64,000 bases of DNA from the NCBI RefSeq assembly GCF_000524195.1, contig NW_020170470.1:209407-273406 (forward strand), read 5' to 3'. Positions 35,301 through 50,300 of this stretch are shown here, piece by piece. This DNA comes from Echinococcus granulosus. Lineage: Eukaryota > Platyhelminthes > Cestoda > Cyclophyllidea > Taeniidae. The stretch's first letter is position 1, and each line of letters starts with the position of its first letter. The position numbers were made by a program, and so were the translations under genes. The notes below the pieces were generated by a model. The model had not been told where the DNA came from and ran no database searches. It saw nothing but the letters and a program-made list of their open reading frames with translations.

Positions 35301-38300
35301 TGCTTTCAAAAATTTGTCAATAAATCGAAAAAATTGGCAAAGCTTTGTACCTTTTTGAAGACAATTTTCAGTCGGATGTGGGGTCGAATTTTGCCCTGGG
35401 GTAGCCCCAAGTGCTCCCTACTCACTTCCAGCCGCGCAGTTAGGCTCGTAGATGTTTGCCCCAGAATGCAAGGCTTACTCCTCTCAGCTGATGAAATTGT
35501 GACGGCCTTCCTTTTAATCTAAATACTCTTGCCAATATGCCGATCATTTAAAAAATTCCCATCAAAATATTGCTGGTATTTTACCTATTTTTTGAAGCAA
35601 AGCTTGAAGTTCGTAAACTCAATTGAACTGACATTGTGCCCAATTACAACGATCCCTCTGGATTTTCTTATTCATTTTTATTCATAATGTTTTTTTGTAA
35701 GTTCTGAATGTGTATCAGTCCTAGTAGATTGCTACAAAATGTTCAATTTTCATTTTCCTTAGTACAAAAGGTAGTGTATAGCATGCTTTTCCATCCAATT
35801 TTTTATTGTAAAATCAGGCAATTAATACATACTTCATAATTATAGAGTACACTGTGGAGGACTCTTACTAACGCACTTCAAACATATTGTGCAGTAATTT
35901 ATCCCCTTTCTGATCGCCTTTGACTTGGGAGGTCATTTTTTGTCTCTGTGATACGTGAAATGCTTGCCACTTGGCGGGACTTGTGCTGCCACGTGGGGTG
36001 CAGAAGCAACTGTTATGTTTTGTAGCTTGTAATTGTGAACGGCAAAAATAACCGCATTTTTTGGTGTACATAACAACTCCTTTTGCATATGTGTATTTGG
36101 GGTAAGTGCAACCGGCTCATTTTATGTTTTCCCAAAATATATCGAGAAACTTTTTTGAAGGTTCCACTACATCAGCGTTTAAATAACGAAGAAAAAGTTA
36201 ATAATTTGCGGCTTAAAACTACCAGTAATTCCATCATTAGGTATTTCGTCTGTTCAAAAAAAATGTATTTTTAAGCAATTTTTCACTTGGGTTTTTGAAG
36301 TTGATGTCTATCTTAAAAACATTACATTTTGGAGATTTTGGAAAAGATTTGTGCGGATAAGTAACTGTTTTGGGTCTGGAAGAGATCCTATTTTTTGAGG
36401 TTGTCTTGCTCCTTATGAAGTATACTGACTTAATTAAGCGGGAACTATTTGCTCAACCAGGAATTAATGGATTATATTGCATTGGTTTGAAGTTGTTAGT
36501 GGTTTTCTGTTTTTCTACTTGAAATATATTTGTTGGAACGCCTAAAAATGCATCCCATGGTTTTCACAACATCTTGCTGAAGGTAATGGGACCTTCTACT
36601 TTTGAACTTTTAGTTCCTCCTCTGTTGCAGTGGTACGATAGTTTGAGTATTGTGCCCTTTTGGTGTTGTATAGATTCCTTTCTGCCTTAGCCTTCTTGAG
36701 ATTACTTTCTCAAGTATTGTTTATTTCTCATATGGTGTAATGCCTGTTATCAAGAATACTCCCCTTCCCTTTTATTATAGAATTGGACAATATCTGCTGA
36801 TCTTCCATTTGTTTTGTTGTTTGCCTTATCTGTACCGATCCTCTTTCCTCATTCTGTTTAAATTACATACTTGGGTTCCGGAAATATATCCATCTATTTA
36901 TTTTTGGCTCTAGCTTCAGTTTTATGCAGTTTCCCCACATCTAATTCGTAAAAAGTGCCATTGCGGTCTTACCTACAGAATGGGCCTTCTTAACCTGTCT
37001 AGGGCAAAATTTGGCTCCATTGTTTTCATGTCTATTCGACTGGTTCACGCGTCGTCTGTTTAAGCGCGTCTGACACCCTCAAAGTATGCCTTAAAAGGAG
37101 ATTTTTTAGGAGTGTTTTTTCAGATAGCAAGGCATCCTAGTGTTATTCAGCAATATTCTGCAAATCGTGCCTCTATTCTTGGCATTTCCGCGTTTTGGGT
37201 AATTCATACTTGGTGCAATGCCATTACTACAAATTTTATTCTTTCAATCGTTGTGGGAGCTGTCAATGGTTGTAATTTTCATTGTGCTGCATTAATCAAA
37301 GTAAATTTGATCCAATTCTTAAACTTAAAGTCTATGAAAATGGCAAAATATCATGATTATTGTCTGCTGTATGGCTTTTTTTGCTGCTTAACTGGATTTC
37401 ATTTACGCGTGGCCGTAACAACGCAATATGCTTTACCGCCACGGGGCTTGTACTGATGTTATTTGTGCTAGTCAATCGGCGAAGCCGATGAGGAAGCCTA
37501 TTTTCTGCTCTATCAGCAACTACAGCTGTTTTCTTTCATAAGAATGGTTCATCTTCAACTTATTGTTGTCAAAATTATTGGTCCATATGTTTCATTTTCA
37601 TTCAGTTAATCCTATTGTCGCTCTACCACCTTTTAAAATTTTTTTACATTTTCCATCCAAAACATCTAGAAACTGGCTTTTAGTTCCTGAATTTACCGCC
37701 TTTAAGGCCTAATTACTTCTTGAAAACTGTGAAATGCTATTTTCTGTCACTTTTTCCATACATTAATAGACTTCCTGAATGTGTGTGTAATTGTCAACCT
37801 TTTTGCTATGTTTTTATCAAAAAAGGAAGCATAATTAGTATTTCTGGGCTCTAACATAAATCGGCTACAATTCTTATGAATATTCAGCAATGTTGATGTT
37901 TCCTGTTTAGTATTGGTTGGAGTCAATGGGTAATGCCATCGGAACGCATGTATAAATTCATTTTCATGAATTTTATTTTTTTGTAACTTAGAACTCCGAT
38001 TTAGCTCATTCGAGCGTGAAATCTTGAAGTGCAAACGCTTGAATTTTTCATGAATTTTAAAAACCTCTTCGTTTGCATCTATGTAAAATTAGAATAGTAC
38101 ATAGACTTATTGTAATGCTAAGTAAGCGAGGAACAGATATCCACCTACTTATCGGTTTCATGATTTTTTATACGGGGGACCAAATCATTTTTTTCAATTA
38201 TATTACCGCCCCATTTTTTTCATTTGTCATCCTTACACATTCACTTTGTAAAGGATGTAAAGTTCACTGAAACATCAAGAATAGTTGTCCTCATTAGTTT

Positions 38301-41300
38301 TAATTATTATAAGGTCAAGAAGTATACGTTGTTTTGTTGCACAATTCCCGTTGCTCAATGATAATCTGCCTTGTACCTTGGTTCTTAATATACCCTTTTG
38401 TAGACCAGTGTGATTTCCTATTTTTCATTTTATTTTACCGACAGAGATTTCTAAACACTTGCACCACCAGCAGCAGCCGTTGGACGAGGCTACTGATCGA
38501 AGTCCGGTAGTGATTGTGGTGAATACCAGCCACGGCCTGGGTAACCTTAGCCTTGAGGTGTCCCCCTCGTCAACGAGCAGCTCTGCGGACGCAACCGCCC
38601 CCTCCTTCTCTGCCAGCTCTCATGGATCTCAAACACCTTCTTCGCTTTTCATCACGGCCAAACACATCCAGGTTTCAAAAGCGCTGCTCGAGTTGGCCAA
38701 GGTGAATGGTGCCCTGCTCGACTCCTCGTGGTACCTTGCGCTTACAACCATGCAGGTGAGGTAGTCCCCTTTCCCTGCCATAGTATCAGACTACCCTGCT
38801 TTGCTGAAGTGAAGAATACACTGATTCCTGAAATCAACATTAATGGCTACCTGCTGTCTATCCTCCCGCATTTGCATTTCAGTATTATGGATCATTAGTT
38901 GGTATTCTTTAGGACTACAACAGGAGTTATCAGGTCCATAACTATTCGGTACAAATTGCCATTCTATTTCCACAAAAATACTATACTCATAACTTCATCG
39001 AAAATGATATGCCCTATCTTAAGGGATCTGGTGTTCCTGAAATTCCAGAAAAAAAAATTAGTGTGGCTCAAATTTGCGGCAACGCGCATGACCAAAATTT
39101 TTTCCCATCGGAGAGTGGTTGGTTTAATGACACTGTGCACACATCCTTAAGTGTGACCAAGTGGATCATTTCATCTTTCTTTTTTACATATTTAACGCCG
39201 ATTTACTCGACTTGTTTATCCCGTTTCGACTTCTGAATCCTCTACTGACTAAATGTTTCCAAGAAGGGCATATAATAAGTAAGTTGAGCAGGCAGATGGT
39301 TTTACTGTTGTGTTATTCAAAGTATTTTTCTTGATGGTTACTAAACTGGCATAAACATTTCCTTCCTTTTTTCGGACTTTTCGTACTCCGTGTATGCGCT
39401 ATTGTTCTATAATTGTGTCAATAATTTCTGGGAATGTCTACAGCACTAGTAGCCGTTCTCATTCCGTTTTTTTCCCTCACGCCTAATTGCTGAACGCTTT
39501 TAGAACGTTTCAAAACTCGCATCCTCGTTTACCCTTCTCTGATTGGTCAACAGCACGCCCAGATAGACTGCAAATGTACTAATAGTCAAGGCCATTCGAG
39601 ATTATGAATATGCGTGAGAATGGTGTGCATCGATGATATGCTCCAGTAGTCCAGTTAGCGGGCACGTGAGGATGCGCTTTACTCCTATCGTACAGTAGTA
39701 CTTTATGTAGTCTTTACCGCTTGTCTGCTCTTGTTGGGATTTCGACATTTTCCGTGCTCCTGCATGTATGCATAAGTTTTAGCATTGTAGCCAATACTCA
39801 TTATTTTCGTCAAATGGTATATGGATTTGCATAAAACTAAGCTGTTGGCGATCTTCAGATTCATCTAAAAATGTTACGTCTTCGGTGCCCTAAATTTCCC
39901 TATTCGCATCTTCGGAACAAAGACTGGTTGATATGCGTTTATCAAAATCCACGAAAAGTGTTTTACCAGTACTACTTTCTTAATTTCTAGACAAAGTTGT
40001 TTATGTAGTTTATTTACGGCTTTTGGAGGGGTAGTCACCTGTCTCTTTCGAATCCAGTGCGATGCAGTTGCATTGACCGATGGTTGAACGTTTTAGAATT
40101 TTCTCGAACCAAAATGCGTTTACTATTAAGAGCATTTCTTCACTTTTTGCAGTTCAAAATAGACCCCCTTTAATGCACATTTCCCTTAACAGAACCGAAA
40201 CCTTTTCGTTACATACTCTAGTCGGATTTTGAGAGTCACCTGCAAACGCACCACAGCCTTAAAACGGATAGAGCTAGTTAATTTTTGGTAGGCCCAAAAG
40301 TCACCTGGGTGTATTCTGCATGCAGAAAGTGGTATCCACCTTTCAGTATTGAATCCCATAAATGTACCGTTTTTACGAGGATTCATATGTTTGGGAAGAC
40401 TAGGGCAGCGCCGTTTTCTATTTTAGCGATTTAGCTCTTTTAAAGTCGTATTGTAAATTTCCGCTTCTCTAAATCTATTAGAAAGGCGATTACCCGAAAT
40501 GCCTATGTTGAAGACTTTAATGCTTGATGTTGTGATTTTCCGACCAAACTCAATTATTTTATGTTTGAAATTCACCAGTTTTTTAAGCAGATCTTGATAG
40601 AAGTTAAAGAGAAGTCCGGATTTTCTACAAAAATGTAAAGACGTCTTGATGTGCCTTTTGTAATGCTGGAAGGGCATCATTCCAAAACCTGAAATAATTT
40701 TGCTGTTGTAGTGTTTTGACATTTTGTTTGACTACGGGGAATTTTAAGCCAACTTCAATCTTTAATACCAACGGTAAATCATGGCATTGGTACGGCTTAT
40801 TACACCTTCAGGGAGGGCTCAGGACGCTGCACCGTGTTGGAATGAAACCTTACATAATCTAATCGAATATACCCCATTTTGCTTAGTTATGTGAAGTTTT
40901 CAACATTCTTTATTACATTTTCTCAGAACAATTTATAGTAATGGCCCAAAAAGGTGTCTGATTTGAATCATACGATTGAGCTTCCTTCGTAACTTTTTAA
41001 TTTGCCATCAACTATTCTCTATTAACAGCCGATGAGAATGGATTAATAAGTATTTCCCAATTTTTGGTTCTCCAGTTTGTTGTGGATTCGTGAGCCTACA
41101 CTAATTTTGAGTGTGCTTTGAAGTGCTCGATTTATCTTCTCCTTATTGAGAAAGTTATGGTATTTTCAAACTAAGAAATTACCTCCTGCCATTGGCATAA
41201 ACAAATTAATGACCACTCTTGGAGTGTATCCGAAGGCAATGTCTTTAAACTTTTAACTAAGATTTGAAGGACGTTTTTACCAACACTTATTTAACTAGTT

Positions 41301-44300
41301 TCGATATTTTAGTGATATGAATGTTCATTTGTTAAAAGGATTCTGTTTGACACTCATTTGTCTTAATCAGACAAACTTCAGCATTTGCCATGAGGTTGCT
41401 CCACTCTGCCTAGTGCCATAAAATGGTGCTTTTATTTGAGTGATCATCATTTCGCAAAAGCACTTCTGGGTCTCCCCACTTTGATCTTTATGGATAGGTC
41501 TTCTTATGTGATGCGTGTAAAACTGCGCATATTTCATTCACCAATGCATAAGTTTGCATTTTTAAGAAATTTTGATTTTTTCCCAACATCTAGGTAAAAA
41601 GTAAGCGTCCATTCACTTCGGTATCACTTGGCCGCTTATGCAACTGAATGCTTTTTCATTAATTACGTGGATGCAATCAACAGCAAAACTGACATCGAAA
41701 ACGCAAATGTTGTTGCATTTTGCTAGTATTTTGGCTTAGTAACTAAATGTTTAATTTTCTCTCTCCATTAATACTTTTAGCACCTAGTGTGGATGCTTGG
41801 GCTTAAGGCGGCCCCTTCGATTACGATATCGAGTACGAAGGCGGTGGCGTCGAACTCGCAGAATACACCCGTATCTCTGCGTCTCGACACAAGCTTCTTC
41901 GAGAATGCCAACGCGCCCAATCTGCCTAGCCAAGGCGGCAGTGTAGTCTCCAAGGCTCTGACCGAGTTGCCTACTCTCTCGGAGACTCTCTCTTCCATCT
42001 TTGAGTACTCCAGGTAGCACTTTGTACCCTGCGTCATTCTCCAACGATTCACATGTTTTGCGAACCAAAGCTATAAATTATTTTCTTTTAGTTAATTTGA
42101 ATTTACTAAACGATTTGCTCACAATATCATCGAGACATTCTCAGCGCAGGCGATGCAAACTGATCTGCCAGCTAATTGATTAAGCATTCTGAACTCATGC
42201 TAGTACTTACTATGTTTTCCACCCAATTAAACGTAAAACTTGCTATCCATAAGCCAATCCGATCATTGATAAGTTTTGAATCTTACCTATTTGCTATATT
42301 ACCGACACTGCAGCTTCTAATCTGTACAGTTTTGTAACAATTACCCCCGCGACGCTTACATTTGCTTATCTCATCTTTCACCATTCCTTAAGGACGACTC
42401 CTTACTTAGATTCTCGGAATATTTTGGTAAAAATCTACGTAGACAACCATTAACTTGACATTTTCTGCTCACTCGAACCATGTCATGTTCCATATCTAAC
42501 TGTTTTATTCCAACCCCTCTCTAAACCAGGTCCTTTATTTCATAAGCATTAGCTCTTAAAATTCATTTGACAGCCCCTTTTGCTAAGTGCCTTTTTATTT
42601 TCTGTTTTACCATCCATAGACGTTCCCTGTATTCATTAACATTAAGTGAAATGCATTTGACAAAGTTACTGGCCAGTATGGAAATATTACAACTGATTGG
42701 GGCGGTGGTGACTTACTATTTGTTGCACTGTAAACGTGTGCACAGACTATACATTGAAGTTGGATGTAGAATCTTTGGACATTAGCGATGAGCAATGGTA
42801 AAGAATTGTTAATGAAATGTTTATAACGTCTTAGTTGTGGTAATACATTTGTTGCTACTAATGATCTCTGTGGTTCTTACCTTTGTTGTTTCATATTTTA
42901 GGACTTTACTTTTAAAATGAATCTAAAGGCATTGAATTCATCTAGAAACTGTCTATGATTTCACCCATTCCTTCAATACTAGGCTTCCTCTGCTGTCCTG
43001 TTGTGATTGGGATTGCATAAATAGTCACTGTCAGTAAACTTTCATCATGGATTTTTAATCAAGTATTATTTGAACGTTGATTAAGTAGATTGTTAATGAA
43101 CCTAAATCGAAAGTTGCAGGAAACTATTAATATAACAAAGTCGTATTAAACGGTTTTTTTAACTTTGACGTTTCAGATCAATGGGTATCTATTTCTAAAG
43201 GCAACTCAAATAATGGGGTATTATCTTGCTGAGTCTAAATGTAAACCAAATTCGAAGAAATATTCTCTGCCCTGTGATTGTTAAGATCGACTGATACTAT
43301 CCGCAGATTCCGTATTAGGTAAGCTTTTTTCGCCCCTTTTTTGACATAGCTCCCTATCGTTATCCTTGTCAACCCATTATCACACTACTTATGTGTTAAC
43401 AATGAAGCATCACTGAGATCGTTTCTTATCAGCGTTATTCTGTGAGTTTTTAACCTTGCTGAACTTGCCTCCACTTACTTCCCATTTAGCCCACTTGTTT
43501 TATTTGCTGTTCTTTACAAAATGTATTATGATGCGGATGAATTTAATATCTTATTTGACTGACTGGTATAATAATAGTATTTCGTAACCTTCTGAGTCTT
43601 TACTTATGGTGCCTACAGACTTGTTTCATGCCTATTTTAATTTGTCTATTATCAAATTAAGATACAGTAAAATCGGACAATGTGAAGTGATGAAAAAAAA
43701 AACGACTTATATGTTCGAGCTATACCGAACGGTGCACGTCTTCTCATTACGCTGCGTTTTTAGCGCCAGCTCATATATTTTTCATTATCGGCTTTGGTGG
43801 TCTTTTAAACAAGGAGTACTAGATAATAATTTATAAATAATATCCTTATACGGTAATTAAACTTCTATGAAAGGAGGTGCCATTGCTTTTCTCGGGCTTT
43901 TTCAATTTAACTTTTCAGTTACTTTCGAAGCGAAGCATTTTCCAGAATTACTTAGCATAAAGGCGACGTCCAAAAAGACTTTTTTAACAAACGTAATGGC
44001 GGCGTTTTCTATTGGCAGATTTTGCTGGCTTAGGTCCTTTGTTGACTGTTTGCGCACATTGCTTTTTAAAAAATCCCTCTGAACCCTCTGTATATCCCCT
44101 TACTCCTTCCTTTTATTATATTTAGCGTAATCAGTATGGGGCATGAAGTACCGCCAACGTTCTCTCATGTAAACTCACTTTCCATAAGTTTCCGCCCATT
44201 TGTATGGGACCTATAGCCGTACTCTGGTTAAATAATGAAATCGCCTGATGGCGCTATTACTTAGCGAGGCCTTCTCTCGTGACGCCTGTTTTAAGCATTT

Positions 44301-47300
44301 GTTGAGGCCCTATTCTTGGTCGTTTTTGTCCCTTAAAGTACGCACTTGTACTGCAGCTCTCTTCTTACCGGTGGCCATCAGTAACAATTAAACAATCGTG
44401 GGTCGGTGAAAGTTTTGGACAATATTGTAACTGGGTCTATCGCTAAAATGAGTGCAAGCATAAGTGGTGCTTTTGTTACATGCCTAATTTTTTGCAGTAG
44501 CCTGCTTGATGTGAAGAAAGAAGTACACCACTGCCAAACCCGTTCACGCTACTGCCTTAGTAAGGCGAATCAATGCGTGGCATTGGTCCTACCTGATTTT
44601 GCAAAGTATATTCGGCTCACTCTTTTCATATGAAATGCAATATTTTGCTATTGCGTCCTTTTTCCGTTTTGATTTGAGCAGCACTTTTTTGTTCCCCCTC
44701 ATTCATGAGCTTAAGTGCGCTCACTTTCCTACTGTTAAAGGTACTTTGACCCAGCAATAATGCTACTTATTCCGCCTTCGTGAGTGAATTTAGGTGCTTT
44801 CATGGTGTAACAACATATTTTGTAAAAGTTTCTTAATTACTGCGTTTTGCTACCTATTTTTACCAGTTTTTCCCTAATTTCGCTGACCTACTTCAGTTCA
44901 AATTTTCTTCCAGCTAGTTTATTGTTGCTTATTTTATAACTAGCAAAAGCCATTCGCTTTTAAATTACCCTGCAATAAAATTTGACCGTTTTTATTTGCT
45001 ATGCTTATAAATATTCCATGGTTTTCATTTTAAAATATCGTTTAATTGCATTTCAAATTTTTTCCGACCCTCATTTTGTTGTGCTTAAAATTTCACGAAA
45101 TCGATAAATGTTTTATTTNNNNNNNNNNNNNNNNNNNNNNNNNNNNNNNNNNNNNNNNNNNNNNNNNNNNNNNNNNNNNNNNNNNNNNNNNNNNNNNNNN
45201 NNNNNNNNNNNNNNNNNNGGGCCTTACGATCAAATTAAATTAGTCTTTTCCTATACCTTTGTTATATGATCACTTGATTTGAGCATTCTCCTTTGTAAAA
45301 TTTATTTAAGGAACACTTTTAGCCTTTTATTTTTGTGTCCAAGCCTCTGTATTGTACAAAAATAGTTACGCAATAATAAGAAGGAGACTCGGTAATATTT
45401 GTCTTGCCTCTTTTCTCCCCGCCTAACTTTTCGTTTGGATTGTTAGGCTGCCCGCATGCCATATTGGCTTTGTAATCAGGATGATATAAAATAATTTTCT
45501 TCTCAACGCCAGCAGTGAAACGGCGATAGTCGGTTCAAGTGATATCGTTTTAACCACGGCAAAAAAATCACCTGGTCATTGATCAACGGATTATTTGCCT
45601 TTCAACAGCTACCTGGCCGTAGTCGCGGTTACCTCAATGGCATCAGTTATTCCACCATCGTTTTACCTCACGCTACATTCTCCCTGTTCACTTACCCCTT
45701 CACAAATTTTCAATTCTTCAAATCCGTGCCTTAAATCGGATTGCTCCGGTGCTACTTTAGCTTGTTTGAACCACACCTTCACGCATATTTGTGCTTTTTG
45801 ACAGTTACAAGGAGTTCTAACTTTACATAAGGTAGTTCGCCATTGTTTTGCACTTTATGTGATTCATTCTACTTTTTTGTTTCAGAAATTTCGATGAAGT
45901 TGCCCTTGGCTACCTTATTCGAGCCCTTTGTAGCATCGCCACTGAGGCATGTGAATTCGCAAATTCAAACCGAGTAAGCATTTCTAAAACCTTTACAGAG
46001 AAATCGTTGTTTTTCATAGCCTTATTTACCCTTTTACTCGCCCGTTATTACTCTTAACTTAAGCAAAATAAACTGTTACTAGTAAACGGAATCTCGTCCG
46101 ATTCACCTACTAATCTTTTGTATCTTATATTGTTCATATTTTCGTGAGAGCCTCGAGATATTTTCCTTCAACACAGCTCTCATTGCCCCCTGCTATACCT
46201 CAAATCTGCGTCCATTTTGTGGATTCCCTCTTCCCAACTAAATAGTGTATTAGTACTCCTTTCTCATGCACATCAAACGTTTGCTGCGGAAGGGATTGTT
46301 GTCAATAATGCCCAAGTCCAGTAAGATTGTAATGAAACCGGCTGTTTATCTCTTACTTCCGTTAAGACCCATGTCTTGTTCTGTTTGAGCTATTGTGGAC
46401 CTCATTGCTCTGATGGGTACTCATGCGCGTGTTGCTATCGGACGAACAAGGTTAAACACTCTTTCTGTTAAAATCATGCTGTCGAATTTTTGCGGAGCTA
46501 ATTTAAAATGCACTTTTGCATGCTGGAAAATTGCTCTTTATGGCCGATTCATAGACGGTAATTTGTAACTGATGCTGCAAGTTGTTGAGTCGAGTAATTA
46601 ACACAAAGTAAACCACTAGCGGTATTGCTTGTACGCTTTAGACTTGGTTACATAAACCATTTGTTTTTTTCCCGGTACCAGAAATATCTCTGCTTCCATT
46701 AGCCTGATTAATAATTATCTTAGGCTTAGGTCTTTTAGTTGTATTAATTACATTGCTTTGATTTTAAAGCCTTTGAATTTCACAGGGAATCTTGTTTATT
46801 CACAATTTTTCTTTTTAAAAGGAGCGCATTGGGATTTTTTAAGGCCGGCTGCTCATTTGAATAAGTCATAACTGAAAATCGGGATACTTCCTTTGCCACC
46901 CTCTGCTGAGATGTGTGGTCGATGAATTTCTTTCTCCTGCCAGAGCGATGTTTGCCAGTTGCTGGCGCAGTGACTTAATTTTAACTTGATTTTCGGAGTC
47001 ATGTAAGATCCTTTCCCTTTAAGACTTGATTTTTGTGCTTACACATTTGCTCATATTCCCCAGTATACAAACGTTCCACTTATTGTGACTGTTTTATGGG
47101 CAGCCATAGACACTGGAAATCGAATATTCTTAGTTGTTTTGGCCTGTTTTTAACTGCAATTATATTTTTTGTTGGATGACCCTTTCTTTTGTCCTTGTGA
47201 GCAATGTTTTCCCTCTCTAATACCCCCCAAATATGGACTTTTTCTTAATATGATGCACTGCTACTCAACACAGTGCAAGTTTACGGTTTTCATCGCATAA

Positions 47301-50300
47301 ACATTTCTTAATCAAAGCCATTCTCGTCTGTCTTGGTCCTCAATTTCCTTGTTTGTACTAAGATGCACGAAGTGTAGTAACGCCTTGATGCCCACTTTGA
47401 AGGCTCCATTAATCACTTATCAGTCTTTTCTCTGTCATGACTCAGATCCTCACTAACTAAAATCGTCTCCTTGCTTCCGTCACTTTATTCTGTTGCCGAA
47501 TGTTCGTACATGGCTTATAACTCACTGTTTTGAAACTTTGGAGCGTAAAATCACTTATTTTAATCCACTGTCTGATTGTATTTTCGCTCAAGTTTTCTCC
47601 AGGCTGCTAGTTTGTATTTTCTAAGCTTTCCTTTACAAAGTCAGACCTGCATCTGTAGTGAATTCAAAAAACGTTAATAACGAACAAGACCATCTCCTTG
47701 TCCGGTCTGATAAGGTTTGTTGAGGAATGCCGATTAAGCATACTGCGCATTAGCGGCAATGCCATCCTACTTTTCGCATGACTAACTTAAGGTTACCTTT
47801 TATGCGTGTTCCGGAAGGATCCCAGTCATTTTTCCGTGGTGAAACTGGCTGAAGTTGGTCTGGCGAATCTTCATCGGCTCAATGTCTGGTGGGAGACGAT
47901 CAACAACCAACTTCTAACGGTGAGTTTTACCTCTAACGCTCTATGTTCGCAAACGCAAAAGAAAAAAAACATGTGTCGCCTTTGTACAATTCTATCGAAT
48001 CACTTTAGTGATATGCCATGAACTAGGTATTCACGTGTTTATCCCATCTCTATTAACTCGTTTTGTTCAAATTTTGTGCTCAATTCGTTAATCCTCCTAT
48101 AAATGAATTTGAATCTTTATATTGCCTAAAAATGTAATCATTCTGTTGACAAACTTGCTTTCCCGCTTCATAATCTGTTCCTTGCATTTCTTGCAGCTCA
48201 TTCGACGTCTATTTAAGACCAAAATAGATACGTGTTCCTTTTAGGACCAATAGCATAACTATTTTGCCCAGACTATTTTGCTCCGTCAGTCCAATAAGCC
48301 TGGATGCTGCTCCCACGACGTTCTGTGCCATGTCTCACCACTACTGAAACTTGTTCAATCTTGCCGGTGGTAATAGGGTCGGTACCACGTGCTCGCCCTG
48401 GTCCCCCTGCTCCCCCACTGCCCGATCGGTAGCATGAGGCGCAACTACCGCCTGAGACGAGGGGATGGGGATCAAGGGCAGTCGCACATGTGAGCGCGCA
48501 CCCGAGTAACACCTTGTTAACGGTTGACCAGTGTTTAGTTAGAGCCTCCATATATGAACTAATGTCCTTCAAGTGTGCCTGGGTGTTTTTTTCGTATCCT
48601 GTGTCTACGGTTGGTTAATAGGCCCGTTGTCATTTTGTTCTTGTTTTCTGCCAACTGGGATGCAGCTGCTTTGCACTAACCAGATTCTTCGGGTGTTCGT
48701 ACTTTTACGACAAATAGGCACTTTAGTGAAAAATGGTTATGTTGTCTGTGCCGCATTTCAAATCACTTTATCCTGTTATTTTGCCACTTATTTGGATGCA
48801 GTCTTGTTTACTCGAGCCAATCGACGGCGAATAATCATTTCAGATAACCTGTTTACTCAAGTGTTATATACCTATTACTAGACAACTTCACCTCTCTTAT
48901 CGTTTACGTACTTAGCACTACACTAACAACGGCAAGTCTACGTTTGAATACCTATTTTATTTCATTACGAAAAATATGTTGCGAAAATCCCCCGAGTCTG
49001 GCACATGCACGTGAGTTATTTCCCAGCATCGTTCAATTGCCCATTACCACTTGTTACCACTCTTTGCGCTAGTTACATTTTGAATGCCAGATTCGAATTT
49101 TGCTGTCTGTTTCATCGTTTCATTCTCTGATCCTCTTTTGAACATATCTTCCAAACTCGATGTGTTGACGCTTCCTCTAAAAGCTTCTTCCATAAAATGT
49201 AGCTGGCAACGCGAAGGCGTCCCGATATCGGTGCTGCGAGCCACATATAGCTAGCTATAATGAGCTTGGAATTCACAAACTCCCACTAGCTATAGGCATG
49301 GTTTCAAATTTTTTGAAGTCTTAGTCTTTCAGGTCTATCTCACTTTGATTCTCCTAGGAGCTTTGGAACTGTCTCTTGTTTTTTAAAGGGCCTCAGACCA
49401 GACGATAATTCTCCACTTTCCCCATTTATTCCGTGTTGTTCCGATTTTAAGTGGAAAGCGGTTTTATTGATAGTGAATGAGCGCATTTTACATTGTCTGT
49501 AAATATTCATTTTAATTGAGGTTGTTTTAGGGGACTAATGGATATTTTCGGCTGGCAAAGCAATCGAAGCCGCTTATTAGTGACTTTGAAACTCGCTTGC
49601 ATTTACCATGGGGTCTATTTAATTCATCTGAGTCGACTGTTCAACTCTGTGGAGTAACCGCTTTTCTTCAGGTGGTTCATCCTAACTAGTTTTTGCTTGC
49701 ACAGTGAAAATTGAACTAACCTATGTGCCCACGGAGCTTGAATGAAATTCCACTAATTTCATTTCCCATTCTACAAAGTGCGCTTGACTAAGTTGATGTA
49801 AGTATAGTGATAAACTCAAATTCCTCACTCATTTTCCAAACTATTTAGGAACTTTTAGCTGCATTTTTTTAGCATTTATGCTAGCTTTTACCACCTACTC
49901 GTTTACAAAGACGGGCGCTTGATGAAACATAATGGTATGCCATGCAATAAATTCGAATGGATTTGCGTTTCGGTTTTTGAATTTGTGTCCTATAGCTGTT
50001 ATTTACTTAAGATTTACGTAACAAATCCCTTTTTACTGTTACCGTAGTTTGCTGATTTCTAATTTGGCGATGCTTCTGAAAGGACTGTTTAGTTAGAAGG
50101 AAATAGTTTCCATTTATTGTAATTAAATCTTGAAAACATGCTGTAGGTGTCTAACATTGTGTCCACTGGTTTCAGTATCCATGCTTGTGTTTATCCTCCC
50201 AAATTCAAGGATTTAAGATGTTCTTCAATAAGCTAACACCTTTCTCAGCTTCCCCTTTTATTACACATATCAAAATATCCCCAAATTCAATGTTAGAGCA

